Shown here in pieces: positions 1-11,129 of a stretch of 64,000 bases of DNA. The translations under genes were made by a program, and so were the position numbers. The notes under the pieces were generated by a model that was given only the letters and a program-made list of their open reading frames with translations, was not told the DNA's origin and ran no database searches. The DNA lies in the NCBI GenBank assembly GCA_034640345.1, contig JAXRVH010000028.1:66297-130296 (forward strand). The letters are read 5' to 3'. This DNA is from Drechslera avenae. Its lineage: Eukaryota; Ascomycota; Dothideomycetes; Pleosporales; Pleosporaceae. The stretch's first letter is position 1. Every line of letters starts with the position of its first letter.

Positions 1-1376
1 ATCAAGGCGAATGTCACGCCCATGTGTGCTGAGCAGTACCGGCCTGATGCCGCATTTACAAAGAAGTTGGCGACAGGGGAGTGGGTAGTTGTGGACCCCG
101 AGTTGACTGTTGAGCGCATGTTCAACTGGTTTTACTGGGCGGTTAACGTCGGGGCACTCTCACCGCTGATTACAGTGAATGTGGAAGCTCATGTCGGGTT
201 TTGGGTTGCGTATCTGATTCCCTTGGTGTAAGTTTTGCCTGGCGTTTGGTACTCAGTTGAAGCCACTGACAATCATAGGGTCATCGTCATTGCTGCAACT
301 GTCTTTATCCTTAGCAGCCGACTCTTCATCCAGACACCGCCTCATGGCTCCGCCGTCATTGACGCAGTTCGCATCGTGACAATTGCCATCAAAGAAGGCG
401 GCTTCGACAAGGCCAAGCCAAGTGCTTTGGAGGCCCAAGGAATATTGTCGCGCCATCGCTTTGCGCAGTCGCCCAACTACACCGACAAATCCGTAAACGA
501 AGTACAGTCTGGCATCACTGCGTGCAAGGTATGTTCCAAGTCAGGTACTGACCATAGCCAGCTAATCGATATCCAGTTCTTCCTCTTCCTCCCCCTATAC
601 TTTGTCTGCTGGATCCAGATTTGGAACAATCTCATCTCCCAGGCTGGAGACATGGCACTACACGGCACGCCAAACGATCTCTTGCAGAACCTTGATCCAA
701 TCGCCTTGATCATCTTCATCCCGCTACTAGACTGTGAGTCCCACCGGACGGCAAGGCCCAGATGTTGATATACTGACAAGAGCCAAAGTTGTAATCTATC
801 CCTTGCTCCGCAAATACAAGATCAACTTCAGCCCCGTCCTGAGGATGACAGCTGGTTTCATCATGGCCTCCGTCGCCATGGCGTATGCAAGTGTGCTCCA
901 GCATTACATCTACAAGTCGCCGGCCAATAGCATTCACGTCTGGATCCAAGCACCGGCTTACATCCTCGTGGCATTTTCCGAAGCTTTTGTCATCATTACC
1001 GGTTTGGAGTTGGCGTACACAAAGGCACCCACAAGGTATGTTGTGCCGGCCACGATCAAATGTCTCTATCATGCTGACGTATTACAGTCTTCGCTCCCTC
1101 GTTTCTGCCTTGTTCTGGCTGACCATTGGTATCGCGGCCGCAATTTGTATTGCCCTAGCACCCGTATCACAGGATCCATACCTTGTGTGGATGTACGGCT
1201 CGCTTGCCATTGTCGGCTTTGTTGCAGGGTGTGCCTTGTATATTTGCTTCCGAAACTCGTTTGGAGACGTGCCGATTATTGTGGGCACCGAAGTGGGCAA
1301 CGAGGTTGGCGTGAGTAAGGTCACCGAGCACGCGGGGAAGCTTGCAGTCGACGAGGAAGACAGGTGGCGCAAATAG
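1..1376 (+). CDS. POT/PTR2-family peptide transporter, 3' part
   Basis: This is the C-terminal part of a proton-coupled oligopeptide transporter; the 5' end lies outside the window. Exons can be joined as 1-227, 279-528, 577-733, 789-1035 and 1088-1376, with GT-AG introns and a continuous frame. The first exon carries the family-typical segment ERMFNWFYWAVNVGALSP, followed by several hydrophobic helices (for example IVIAATVFIL, LRSLVSALFWLTIGIAAAI and LAIVGFVAGCALYICF) and a polar C-terminal tail. POT proteins import di- and tripeptides across the plasma membrane. Its 3' end faces the transcription factor gene, with only about 100 bp between the two stops. Assignment to the family is firm; substrate is not known. 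Confidence 0.9.
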
Positions 1377-1480
1377 TTCGACTTGTCATCGCAGCTTCTG
1401 TCGAACCTTTGAATTCAAAGCAGCTCATTTTTCCTCAAGAATAGTCATAGCCAACTTGCATATCCATTCCTACCCGAGTC

Positions 1481-3549
1481 TCATGTCTCTTGTAATTTCG
1501 TGGTTAACACATTGTCTAGACCTTTCCAGAAGATTGCGTCGATGCGCAACAACGAGAATCGTAGGATATCGAGTGATTTCGATTGTAATCTAACAGCACG
1601 CCGGGCACGGTCGAGAAGAATCCGGCATTCTTGTGCCTCTTCGGGACTCTCCGCTGTCACGTGAAGCAACAGCGCAAGATTGCATAGTGTAGACCATCCC
1701 AGCGTGCACCCTAGAGCGTGCAATCAGCAATAAGAACCGCCCACCCACAACGTGTTACATACAAAAAGGCCAAAACCCATGAATCCAGCTACTTTTCAGA
1801 TTGGACGTAAATGCCACAAAACTTGCGACGCATGCTTTTGCTCCGGTTCGCGACAGTCGATACGCTTCAAGCTCACGGCACTTGTCGGCAGAAATGGTAG
1901 TTTCTGTGCTACTCCTCAAAGCGTTGAAGGGCCGGAGGATGGCTCGGAAGAGAAGAATCTTGACGACATGGCCGCCAAGAAGCAATGGCCCTGACAAGTC
2001 GACGTCTTCGTTTTGTGTCTCGGACTGGATATCAGTGGCGGCACTAGACCAACGATTCAACTCTTCCACTAGAGATTGTGCCTTGCGCAGTGTGCCATTG
2101 TAGTCTCTTGCAAGGACTTGCACTGCTTTTAGTGAGCTATACATGTCAGCCTTTCATGTGCGACCAGACAGACAATGTGGAAAGAGTTACAAAAGTGTCG
2201 TCAGAGCCGTATGTAAAATGTTGGTAAGCCTGTACATGTGAATAAAATGCGCTAAAGAGATTGTTTGACTTTCCCGATGCGAAAAATCGCTCAGACATGG
2301 TTCCGGGACGAGCCAATTATCGTCATGTATGAGGCAGCTCCTACCCAAGACGGCAGCGTGCCAAACGTCCACCATCCTGACAGCCCATGACAGCCGCTTT
2401 CGTAATTCGATTTCTGCTGGCAATATGTTCCAATTGGTGGGATCGAAATGCAGCCCTAGTGTCTGCGAAACAGTCACCATTGCGCCGACAAGCGACCATT
2501 TGGTCGCATAATCTGGCATGAGCGGCTTGTGTGGTGGTGCAACAAGCAGCAAGATCAACGTTTGCAGCGTAGAAAAGTCGGGCTTATTCATCTCATGGTG
2601 CACCGCATTCGAGGCAAGGTCCCATAGCCGTACTGCGTCAGGAAGATCGTATGCTATTTGAACAGACAGATAGTCGTCAAAGCCAGCGAACGGCAGGGTA
2701 ACAAGATATAGTGCAGCAAGAAGGGAAGGATTCGATCGCTCAGGCTCCGCTGGATCCGCCGGAGATATTACTGGGAAATGCGGGTATACGAATTGAAAGA
2801 ATCTACAAAGGTTAGCTCAACTGTAATGGAGTCGTCGTCGGTCTTGACGCGCCATACAACGAGATCAGCCTGACACCAACGTCAGGACTCACCAGCTCCT
2901 GCAGCTGTTTGCGAGACGAGTGGCTATCATGGATACTCTCGCTCCCTGTATACACGCTATTTGAGACTAGCAGCTGTACTGGATGGACATGTTGCGTCAT
3001 TGAACGAATGGCCAGTCGTTTGAAGACAAGGCTGCTGTCCGGCCCAAAGTTGTATCTTTGCATCAGGTAAGGGTCCATGTCCCCCGTGAGGCCACAGACT
3101 ATGCTCGTCGTCTCGTGTCCCTGTGTGGAGGGGGATGGAAGGCCAATATGATCCACAGTCGTATCGTTAGGAGATGTGTTGATGTGGTTGAATGCCTGCA
3201 TGTCAATATCAACCATGGCTTGGTCTAGCCAAAAGTCGGCTGATGGGTCTGGCAATTCACCTGGCAGAAGATAGCCGTGCTGGTCGAAGAAGGCATTGTT
3301 GGAACTGAGATTGTCGTTTCGCTGGTTGGAGACGTCTGGGTTGGCTGGCTCCTGTACCGAACTATCTGGCGACACATGCGCCACGGATGCAGCAGGCGCG
3401 CGTGTATTTCTGGATGCTGCATTGAAGGTGCATTCGCGCCGCGAAAGATGACATAGTCGGCATGGTGGCACAGTGTCGATGCGACATGCGCTTTTCCGCG
3501 CCCTACAACTATCGCATGCTCGTTGCGACTTGCTCATATATTTTCGCAT
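1481..3549 (-). CDS. Zn2Cys6 fungal transcription factor
   Basis: Four exons (3549-2858, 2802-2191, 2136-1763, 1710-1481) give a 635-residue protein. Residues 12-40 hold a complete binuclear zinc cluster, C12-x2-C15-x6-C22-x7-C30-x2-C33-x6-C40, so it should bind DNA in the nucleus. A Ser/Asn/Pro-rich linker follows. The middle region contains the usual fungal transcription factor domain (FFQFVYPHFPVISP, the GLHFDPTNWNILPAEIELRK region and RLSWAVRMVDVWHA). The C-terminal exon restores the FWPFW segment commonly seen in this family. The three introns are 55, 54 and 52 bp with good branch sites. Targets are unknown; neighbours are a peptide transporter, an esterase and a D-amino-acid oxidase, so a local regulatory role is possible but only inferred. 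The start could also be the Met four codons downstream. Confidence 0.9.
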
Positions 3550-3910
3550 GTTGCCCGCTCACAAAAGAGGGGCGATGGTGAGTGACGGTTGTCGTCCACG
3601 GCGTTTATCGGCTGCCTAGCCAAGCCTGGGCCGTGCACTGCCGCCTCTTGCTCGTCTTTTCCCTTTGCTGGTCGGCAACAATCACACCATCTCGCAACCG
3701 GCACGCTGGCCGGGCTACGTCTACATGTCGAACTGCATTTGTTGTTGTCTTCTATATCCAAGGCCGGGGAATGAGTACGCATACAGATGCATTGTTGCGG
3801 ACCCCACCAAAGCCGGCTGCCAATTACTGCGCGAGACATTCATCACGCCTTCACACCGGTCATTTGGTAATCTATCCAGCTCAACACCTCCTATAACAGA
3901 TCAAGGCATT
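3550..3910. other. Intergenic, upstream of the transcription factor
   Basis: This stretch separates the start of the transcription factor gene from the stop of the next minus-strand gene. Short open frames on both strands overlap each other and look like chance. I see no RNA gene or repeat; it presumably holds the promoter of the regulator. Confidence 0.5.
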
Positions 3911-5201
3911 TTACATTAATGCGCGCTCGAAGCCACCATCAGTCACCTTGACATGCGCCTCTCGACTGTTACTGTAGTCGTCGTGCCAAAGGCCGTGGGC
4001 CTGTTGCAAAACCATGCAAGTATCCCGGATGTATTCATGTCCCTTACTCAAACCTCTTTCGGGATCCGTATAGTGCCCGAAAGCATGCGGCATTCCCAAA
4101 TAGCACTTCTGGGTCACCCGATTCCCGTTTTTCGTTAGCAGTTCGCCGTAGCGACGTGCTTCATCCCGGCATATGTCGAACTCGGCTGTGATGATATGTG
4201 TTGGTGGCAGTCTATCAAACGACCTCGCTAGTACTGGTGAAGCTATCCAATCTTCACATGCCGCTTTTCTAATGCCTGCTTCAAGTTAGCAGGCTGGACC
4301 AGTCTCAGAACGGCACTGCTCACTCACCATTCGGGATCCAATAGTCCAAGAACCATTGCTCCCTCCTCAGGCCACCCCACGGTGCATCCTTGTATAGTGC
4401 TGTGCTTGGGTAGAGTTCAGCAACTGCCGATCGTACAGGCTCTTCGGCGATCAGCCATCTGAAGTCAGTCGAAGGAACAACCAACAGCGCTAGCCTGAGT
4501 TCCACTCCGGCATCACGCGCCATATGCGAAAGCACAGCTGACATGTGACCGCCGGCGGAGAGGCCACCAATCGATACGCTACTGGCATCGACATTCAAGT
4601 CCGCTGCATGAGAGATGACCCATTGAAGTGCATCCCAGGAGTCGTAAATGGCTGCCGGGAACACAAACTCCGGAGCGAGACGGTAATCCACGTCGACAAC
4701 TACGATTCCAATGTTGTTGCAGACGCTTCTGCACCAGGCAGCTTCACTACTGAGTCCACCCAGTACCCATCCACCTAGCTCAACATTAGTAGGGTGTATT
4801 GCAAGCCATAATCTTTCTTACCTCCGTGATAATTGAGATGTACGGGAAAAGGACCCTGCCCCTCCGGTGTATACACGCGAACCTTGATGTGACCAGCAGG
4901 TCGGGTAACAGGAATCTCAGTCTCATTTTCCTTGAACACGGACGGACCTAGTCAGTGTTAGCAACCAATTCACACGCGAAAGGTTACAACTCTTACCGGA
5001 CCATGTTGGGTATGTGAAGCTGTATGCTAAAGGCTTTCGGCGAACCTCTTCAATGGATACTTCTTCAGCTTGACGGTGGCGTCCTCCATGTGCATTCCAG
5101 ACTTGGACCCATTCCGGATCAAGCCTTGTAAGCCACTGCTCCGGGGCCCGATGAGCATTGCCTGCAGCCTCAACTGTTACAGACGCTAATTTTACAGTCA
5201 T
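3911..5201 (-). CDS. Alpha/beta hydrolase (HSL/family IV esterase-like)
   Basis: Exons 5201-4997, 4947-4822, 4774-4328 and 4275-3911 give 380 residues. It carries the HGGG oxyanion motif (residues 109-112), assembled exactly across an intron, the nucleophile elbow GLSAGG with Ser183, a likely acid Asp293 in AEFD, and His323 in GMPHAFGH, so the triad looks complete. The DYRLAPE segment after HGGGW is typical of hormone-sensitive-lipase-like esterases. No signal peptide or membrane segment is seen, so it is probably intracellular. The start chosen is the first ATG; the upstream in-frame extension lacks one. Substrate is unknown: carboxylesterase, arylacetamide deacetylase or a lactonase are all possible. 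It is divergent from the D-amino-acid oxidase gene. Confidence 0.88.
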
Positions 5202-5813
5202 GTTATCCGGATATCGTGTACCTTGACAATCGAAATGTAGATGTAGAGTCAATGAAGATTACTCTTTCCCTAGCAAACACTCCAAGCGATGAATGTCTCT
5301 GAGCACATTTTCGGCTGTTATTGCCTTGCCGTTTTGACGTGTCGAATGTGCTTGTCACCCCAGGCCTTACCATTACTCGCGTGGCGGATCTGATAGGAAT
5401 GCCAAGCCAGGCGACCTCGCGTTCCTATCAGCATATCGGGCCGTTGATAGGAGCGTGCAGTCCAACCCGATCCCTATCCTTATAGCACTTTGTCAATGCG
5501 AATTGGAAGCCGGAGCCGCACATGGCAAACTTCCAGAAGAAACCGAAGCCGGAGTGCCAAGACTCCCTCGGTACGGAAAAACCGACGGAAAACTGAACGG
5601 GAAACTGGACGGGCATCATCTCTTACTAGGGGTGCCAGCTAGTGTGACGTGACCAATCTACACAACTCAGCCGTTGCAAAACACTGTTCTGTGCTTCTGG
5701 AGCATCGTAAACAGCCGGCAGTGTCGATAGAACATCTCCAAAGAAAACAGTACCTCTCGGACATCTGGAGCGAGGAACTGCGAAAAACGATTGATTAGAA
5801 CATCTTGGCAAGC
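5202..5813. promoter_or_regulatory. Divergent intergenic region, esterase / D-amino-acid oxidase
   Basis: About 610 bp between two divergent ATG starts. It must contain both promoters. I see no clear TATA box or RNA gene; open frames here are short and overlapping on both strands. Confidence 0.45.
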
Positions 5814-7118
5814 ATGCAAGACACAATAGTGATTGTTGGGTACGTTACTCTATATCAGAGCCACGCAACATGCCCTTCACATACTGACCTAGGCTCAGCG
5901 CTGGCGTGATAGGACTGGATGTTGCCTTCGTTCTTGCAGAGAATGGGTACAGCCATCATACCACCATTGTTGCGCAACATCTACCAGGAGACACTTCTAT
6001 AGACTATACTTCGCCATGGTATGACAGTCATCACGTGGCTTGCATGCCATGGATATTGAGCTGACACGAGAGATAGGGCTGGCGCGAACTTCTCCGCGAT
6101 ATCTGGTAGCGACAAAAACGCTCTGATCTGGGACAAAGCTGGATACAAACGCCTAATGAGACTTGCAGCCACTGATGGTCACGCAGCTGCCATCAGAAAG
6201 ACTCAATCGTTCGAATACTGGGATGAAAAGCCAGCTGAGGAAAAGCTAAAGTCACTTGCAGATTACCTCGAGGATGTGGGCGAATCTACCAAGACTATTA
6301 TTGGGTCACATCTAACATGACTAATAGTTTACAATCTTGCCTGCAGATAAACTCCTACCAGGTGTCGAATACGGTATCTCTTTCACTACAGTAACAATCA
6401 ACGCTCCCCAGCATATCCGGTATCTCAAAAGCCAACTCGAATCAAAGGGCGTCAAGTTCCTCCGACACAAGTTGGAGCATTTAGATTCCGCTTTTCTCAG
6501 TGAAAACACCAAGGTCGTGTTCAACTGTGTAGGAAATGGCGCGCGGCACCTATCCGGTGTCCAAGACCAGAAATGTTTTCCCGTAAGAGGTCAGATTTTG
6601 CTTGCACGTGCACCACAAATCGACCAAAATATTATGCGGCATGGCAAGGATTATGAGACATATATTATTCCACGGCCCTATTCCAATGGCAATGTTGTTC
6701 TTGGGGGGTTTATGCAGAAGAATAATGGGTGAGTGTTTATGACAGCTTCATAACAGTGGAGTATGAACTGAAATTGCTTAGCACGGGTGATACCTTCGCC
6801 CACGAAGCAGACTCTATCTGGAGACGGACTACGACACTAGAGCCATCGTTGAATGTGCCCGAGACAGAGATCTTGGCGACATTTGCAGGTCTTCGGCCTG
6901 GCAGGCTTGGAGGTGCACGTATCGAGAAAGAGGCACGTGCTGCTGGGCGTATCGTCGTACACAACTATGGGGCCGGGGGAACGGGCTACCAGGCTGGCTT
7001 TGGTATGGCTGTGGAGGCTGTGGGCCTTGCCCTTCCATCCTTAAAGGACCTGACGAGCGGTTCAAACATCGTTTCCTCTAATTCTGCCGAGCATGGTGGG
7101 ATAAAAGCGAAATTGTAG
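5814..7118 (+). CDS. D-amino-acid oxidase-like FAD oxidoreductase
   Basis: Exons 5814-5839, 5899-6018, 6077-6275, 6328-6728 and 6782-7118 give 360 residues, the usual size for fungal D-amino-acid oxidases. The FAD-binding motif VIVGAGVIGLD (residues 6-16) is completed when the first intron acceptor is taken at 5898; the nearer TAG acceptor would spoil it. Further family marks are SIDYTSPWAGAN, PGVEYGISFTTVTI, FAGLRPGR and the C-terminal HNYGAGGTGYQAGFG segment. The enzyme oxidises D-amino acids to 2-oxo acids, ammonia and hydrogen peroxide. The C-terminus (IKAKL) is not a standard SKL signal, though AKL is an accepted PTS1 variant, so peroxisomal location is likely. D-aspartate oxidase is the main alternative. 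Confidence 0.9.
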
Positions 7119-7179
7119 GACATATATTCTTACACGTATCAAACAAACAGTATTTGGTAGCTGGAGAGTCTTTTTTATT

Positions 7180-7368
7180 GTATCGTTAGCTTGTTGTTTT
7201 ACAAGTGATATCAATGCTCAACAGCAAATTTTCACAACGCGGTATTGTAGTAACAGCAATATAAGAAAGCAGTCAAGGCGCTATCCTAGCACCTTATACT
7301 CAGTTGAATGCGGTATTTACTCAATGAATGTACGCAGGCAGGGCAGCCATGAGCGGTATCGTTAGCTT
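7180..7368. repeat. Short dispersed repeat, copy 1, with flanking direct repeats
   Basis: A 137-bp core (7195-7331) matches 10724-10860 without gaps at 129 of 137 positions; seven of eight differences are transitions. The copy is bracketed by a 13-bp direct repeat, gtatcgttagctt, at 7180-7192 and 7356-7368, which looks like a target-site duplication. Between the core and the right direct repeat lie 24 bp not present in copy 2. No reading frame is present. Confidence 0.7.
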
Positions 7369-7819
7369 ATAAAGTCCTAGTTTAGCCAGCTTACACGCAA
7401 TGTATTACTCCACCGCCACCACATTCTAGCATGCTAGTTCTGTGCAAGTCCAATTGGGTGTAGGCCCAAAACCTGGGCTTTGCCAAGCAGCTTTACTTGT
7501 TCAGATTGTATAAGCCAGGCAAAGGCATATCATGTTGGGCATACTGTTATTAAACGAGATGAGAGATATCGAAAAGAATAAATAGAGTCAAAAGACGACG
7601 GGGTTGAAGTCATGTATGCTTGTGTAGCATTTCTAGGCAAAGTCACGACCGCGTGGGACACTCTAGCACAAGTTTATGTTGTTTGCTCTCAATACATTAT
7701 GTGATTCTTGTCATCTGCTTGTAATTTGCTAGCTTCGTCCAGTAGATCCACAGACACGCGAGCCAACGACTTCCTGAGCTAGTTGGAGACTGTTGTTTGT
7801 TCCGCAACACCTCACAAAT
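7369..7819. other. Intergenic, no gene recognised
   Basis: Moderately AT-rich sequence between the repeat copy and the tail of the small secreted peptide transcript. No convincing coding or RNA feature is seen. Confidence 0.4.
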
Positions 7820-7879
7820 CTAAAAGTCTTAGCGGTGATGCAAAACAGGGTGTGTAGACACAAAGAGAGGATATCTTAC
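7820..7879 (-). other. Intron-like segment downstream of the small peptide ORF
   Basis: On the minus strand this 60-bp segment begins with the strong donor gtaagat and ends with acttttag after a cgctaag branch-like site. It lies 37 bp after the stop of the 51-residue secreted peptide. It may be a 3' UTR intron, or the coding model of the peptide may be incomplete and continue past it; a Cys-containing frame follows the acceptor. Confidence 0.4.
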
Positions 7880-7916
7880 CGGCAGCATGAGGCTTGTTAG
7901 CACACCGATTAGAAGT

Positions 7917-8072
7917 CTAGGCCTCGCTATCGATTGCGCGACGATGGGGAGGGCAGTCGGGGTTGTTGTTGGGGTCGAAGCTGCAGTTGCTCGCACCGGG
8001 ACCAGTAGCAATGGGAGCGGCAGCGGCGATGGTGAGCATCGCGAGCAGAGTGGCAATAAAGGATGTCTTCAT
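7917..8072 (-). CDS. Small secreted peptide, 51 residues, unknown
   Basis: An ATG at 8072 opens a 51-residue frame. Residues 1 to about 19 form a textbook signal peptide (MKTSFIATLLAMLTIAAAA), followed by a short mature part with two cysteines, one N-x-S site in SNCS, an Asn/Pro-rich segment (DPNNNPDCPPH) and a dibasic RR. A TATAAAA box lies 99 bp upstream of the ATG and the leader is C/A-rich, as in well-expressed fungal genes. The frame is too short for most gene finders. It may be a secreted effector-like or signalling peptide, but there is no recognised family. An intron-like segment downstream suggests the transcript is longer than this frame and the C-terminus could differ. Confidence 0.6.
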   Translation of the reverse strand: MKTSFIATLLAMLTIAAAAPIATGPGASNCSFDPNNNPDCPPHRRAIDSEA

Positions 8073-8170
8073 TTTGATTTTTGGACGAGCAACGATTCTG
8101 GATGGGAAGGCGATCTGGGTTGAGTTTATGAGGATGGTTGGGGGACGATAAAGATGCCTGACCCTTTGCC

Positions 8171-8177
8171 TTTTATA
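8171..8177 (-). promoter_or_regulatory. TATA box of the small secreted peptide gene
   Basis: The minus strand reads gguTATAAAAgg-like context (TATAAAA) about 99 bp upstream of the ATG at 8072, a normal distance for fungal genes. Confidence 0.6.
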
Positions 8178-9044
8178 CCTTTCCTATCAGCAGCGGGGAG
8201 ATAGTCCAGGAAAGAGTTCGAGATCGCACACGTCCGCAATTGCCTGGGCCTAGAGATCGACAAGACTGACTCAGGCATGTGGTATGGTTCGGTGCCTCGA
8301 TCACATCAACGTTTTTTTGCACTGACACGATTTCCGATACACCGACATCTTCAATCTTGCTTCCTCTGGGGCGGTGGGGCTTGGGTTGTGGATGTATGAC
8401 CAGTTTGGCGATAGCTGGGTTGCTCCAGCGCTCTCTTTGAACCGAGTATTGATAAGCACTGAACACAGACTGGCACCAAACGATTGGCTAAAATCGAGAA
8501 TTTGACGATTACTAGGTAGGTGGATACCTCAGGAGGTAATGTAGTATTGCTGGCAAGTCTTCCGATTGATGTAAATACATTGTACAGAACACTGATCACG
8601 CACCTGGTTTTAGATATTTGCTTGTTCACTTTTCACATTCAGGCCATGAGAGACACCCGATAAATGTAAGGCGGTTTAAACAATTGAATTTATTTTGTGC
8701 TGCGCATTATATTTCATGACTCCGCACTATTGCGAGTGGGGTATCTGCCCTCAGGAATGGGGTTTGGGACCCGCCAACTCGGCGCCACTGGCCGTATCAG
8801 CCGCAGAGGTAACGCCTTCATTAATTCAAAACTTTTCTTGTACAATGTAGTATGTGCGCTTTACTGAGAACATACTGTGCTGATACTATTTGATCCATTC
8901 TAGATACAACATCCAACAGCTATCGTAAGCCAACATCCAACGTTGCACTAAGCTTGAGAACTCCTCTGAACTAACTTACATGCTTACGTTGCAGTCTTGA
9001 TCAATACGAGATGCATCAATAGCCGGTGGTAGTATTACCAAAGT
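8178..9044. other. Gene-poor intergenic stretch
   Basis: Mixed-composition sequence without a convincing gene. Open frames are short, lack signals of coding and overlap on both strands. It separates the secreted peptide gene from the degraded element. Confidence 0.4.
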
Positions 9045-10090
9045 ATACCACAAGTATTTTTATTGATGTTATCCGCTAGTAGAGTAGTGAAAACTATATA
9101 GAGAACGATAAATGTCAACACCCTTCGGGCTGGATACGAGATGCGGAAGTCGAAATATTTTAGGCCTCAGGCTTAGCAGCCTGAGGCTCCGAGGGCTACG
9201 ATAAGATCTAGTACTAAAACATTTCGCACATAACTAAACTCTAATAGGCGCGGCGGCCTATAGAAGCAACTATAGGTCGCTAGGGCACTAAAAAGCGCTA
9301 TAAATTTGTCTTCTTCCTCTTCTTCTTCTTCTCCTTACACTGTCACCCACTACACCCTATTAGTAATTATCCTTCCCGCTGCTACTGCTGCTCTACTAAC
9401 TTAAAAGAAATGTCTAGGTTCAATAGTAAAAAGGCTATCCTTATCTTCTCTCCGCCTACTCTAGCGCCGACCCCAGCTATTATTTAACTAGCCAACCCTA
9501 CCTATACTACCTAGCTTCTTAATAATATTAATATCCTTTGCACTACGCCTAACCTTAAGTTTAGCGACCTAGTAGCCACCTTTAACTATCTTGTAGAGAG
9601 ACAGATTAAAGTCTAAGTCGCTAATAGAGAAGTCGTAGTATAGGTAGACTATTAGGAAGCTTGCTAACTATTATAGCTTAGGTAGATTATGCTTCTATTA
9701 GCTACAAAGATAAACGGTAGCGACAACAAGCTTGCGCAGTTTATTATAGGATAACAGCAGAGAATGCTTAACTAGATTAATAACAAGTAGGGGACAAAGG
9801 CGATTATATCTAGAGAGGAGGAGGCGTTTAAGGAGGAGTTATTTGGCGAAGGAAACAAGGCCTAGATATCGCTAGTGCTGCGTTATCTCGCGAATTAGCT
9901 CAGGGTTACAATTGAGTGAGGAGCGGGAGGCGGCGGCGGTTTTTTTGTTAGTTTTCTAGTAGGTAGTTAGTTGCTGGGTGGGTGCTGCTTGTCAGTATCG
10001 TCCGGTGTTGAATCGAGAAAGTTCACGAAACAGGTTGCCACGAGATGACCCCCCCCCCCACCCAGGAGGGGGCCGGCATACCACAAGTAT
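9045..10090 (+). mobile_element. RIP-like degraded retroelement remnant
   Basis: A 1,020-bp insert (9058-10077) sits between 13-bp direct repeats, ataccacaagtat, at 9045-9057 and 10078-10090. From 9411 a frame begins MSRFNSKKAILIFSPPTL and continues for about 165 codons to 9917. It is interrupted repeatedly by TAA and TAG where CAA or CAG (Gln) would fit, as expected from C-to-T mutation by RIP. Two perfect inverted repeats precede the frame, and a homopolymer C tract lies near the right end. The long direct repeats suggest target-primed (LINE-like) insertion rather than LTR integration. I do not recognise the encoded protein, so class is uncertain; it may be a truncated or non-autonomous element. 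Confidence 0.6.
9164..9187. repeat. Perfect inverted repeat inside the degraded element
   Basis: gcctcaggct (9164-9173) and agcctgaggc (9178-9187) form a 10-bp perfect stem with a 4-base loop. A second, smaller stem (cctatag at 9257-9263 with ctatagg at 9270-9276) follows. Both lie upstream of the broken reading frame. Confidence 0.6.
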
Positions 10091-10708
10091 AAATTTCCAA
10101 TGTGCTGCGAGAGCGCACACCGCTCAGGTGCCAGACTGACTCATATTTGCGGTAATTTCAGAGGCTGTAACCTCGCCAACATCGGGTATTTGGATCCGAA
10201 CATCTGGCCTGTGGGACCATCAGTCGCACGATACGAGCTCGATCTCGTCTACTGGGGGTAATCGTAATTACCGCAGACATGGACAACACGACACATCTCG
10301 AAGTGCGGTAGATGTGACATTTAGAAAATGAGGCATTACAGGCCTAGCTATCGCTCCTTTCTTCTCTGTTTATCCCTCAAAATACGTTATATTCCACCCT
10401 TACAAAGTTTGTTAGTCAAGATTGTGACTAATCGGCCATATATCTTGAAGTCGGCCCACGAAAATAGACAATTGCTAGTTGGATCGGAACATTTGAGCCA
10501 GAAATAAATTCGGCCCGTCTTAACTTCGGTCCGAGCGTACAACATGTTCGATCGAAACTGAACCATGTACGGTTTAGTGCTCTACATGTTGCCATAGCAA
10601 GAGCAGTGCGTCTTGTCATTAGTGGATCATATGTACAGCCAGAGGTTCAAACAGAGTTCGTTTAGGTCCTTAATATGATTATTTGATTACATGTGGTCCT
10701 GTTTGTAC
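10091..10708. other. Intergenic, no gene recognised
   Basis: Sequence between the degraded element and repeat copy 2. No coding or RNA feature is supported. Confidence 0.4.
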
Positions 10709-10875
10709 GAAGATGATTGTTATTGTTTTACAAGTGATATCGATGCTCAACAGCAGATCTTCACAACGCGGTATTATAGTAACAGCAATATAAGAAAGCA
10801 GTTAAGGCGCTATCCCAGCACCTTATACTCAGTTGAATGCGGTATTGACTCAGTGAATGTGAAGATGATTGTTAT
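10709..10875. repeat. Short dispersed repeat, copy 2, with flanking direct repeats
   Basis: The 137-bp core at 10724-10860 matches copy 1 without gaps. It is bracketed by a 15-bp direct repeat, gaagatgattgttat, at 10709-10723 and 10861-10875. The bracketing repeats differ between the two copies, as target-site duplications do. No tRNA-like box B or terminal inverted repeat is evident. Confidence 0.7.
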
Positions 10876-11129
10876 AAGAATTGACCGATGCGATCTCAGT
10901 CTGATATTCACAGTTTAGATAGAGGCAGGCCATGATGATAGATTTACGGGTATCTGTTTAGTTTTTTTGGGTAATGTTAGGGGAGGAGACCAAGGAATAA
11001 GGTACAGAGGTTCACATGTGGTCCACACATGCTTCCGCACTGCGGTACACGTTGGACTGGTATACACGCGTAGGTGTTACCGAACAACCCAACTCCCTAT
11101 ATAAAGAGAACATAAAAGCCGTCCGCTAG

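Noticed and set aside
9114..9124. tgtcaacaccc as a possible LTR start in the degraded element
   Set aside because: I found no second copy that would form a terminal repeat, and the 13-bp flanking repeats do not fit LTR integration.
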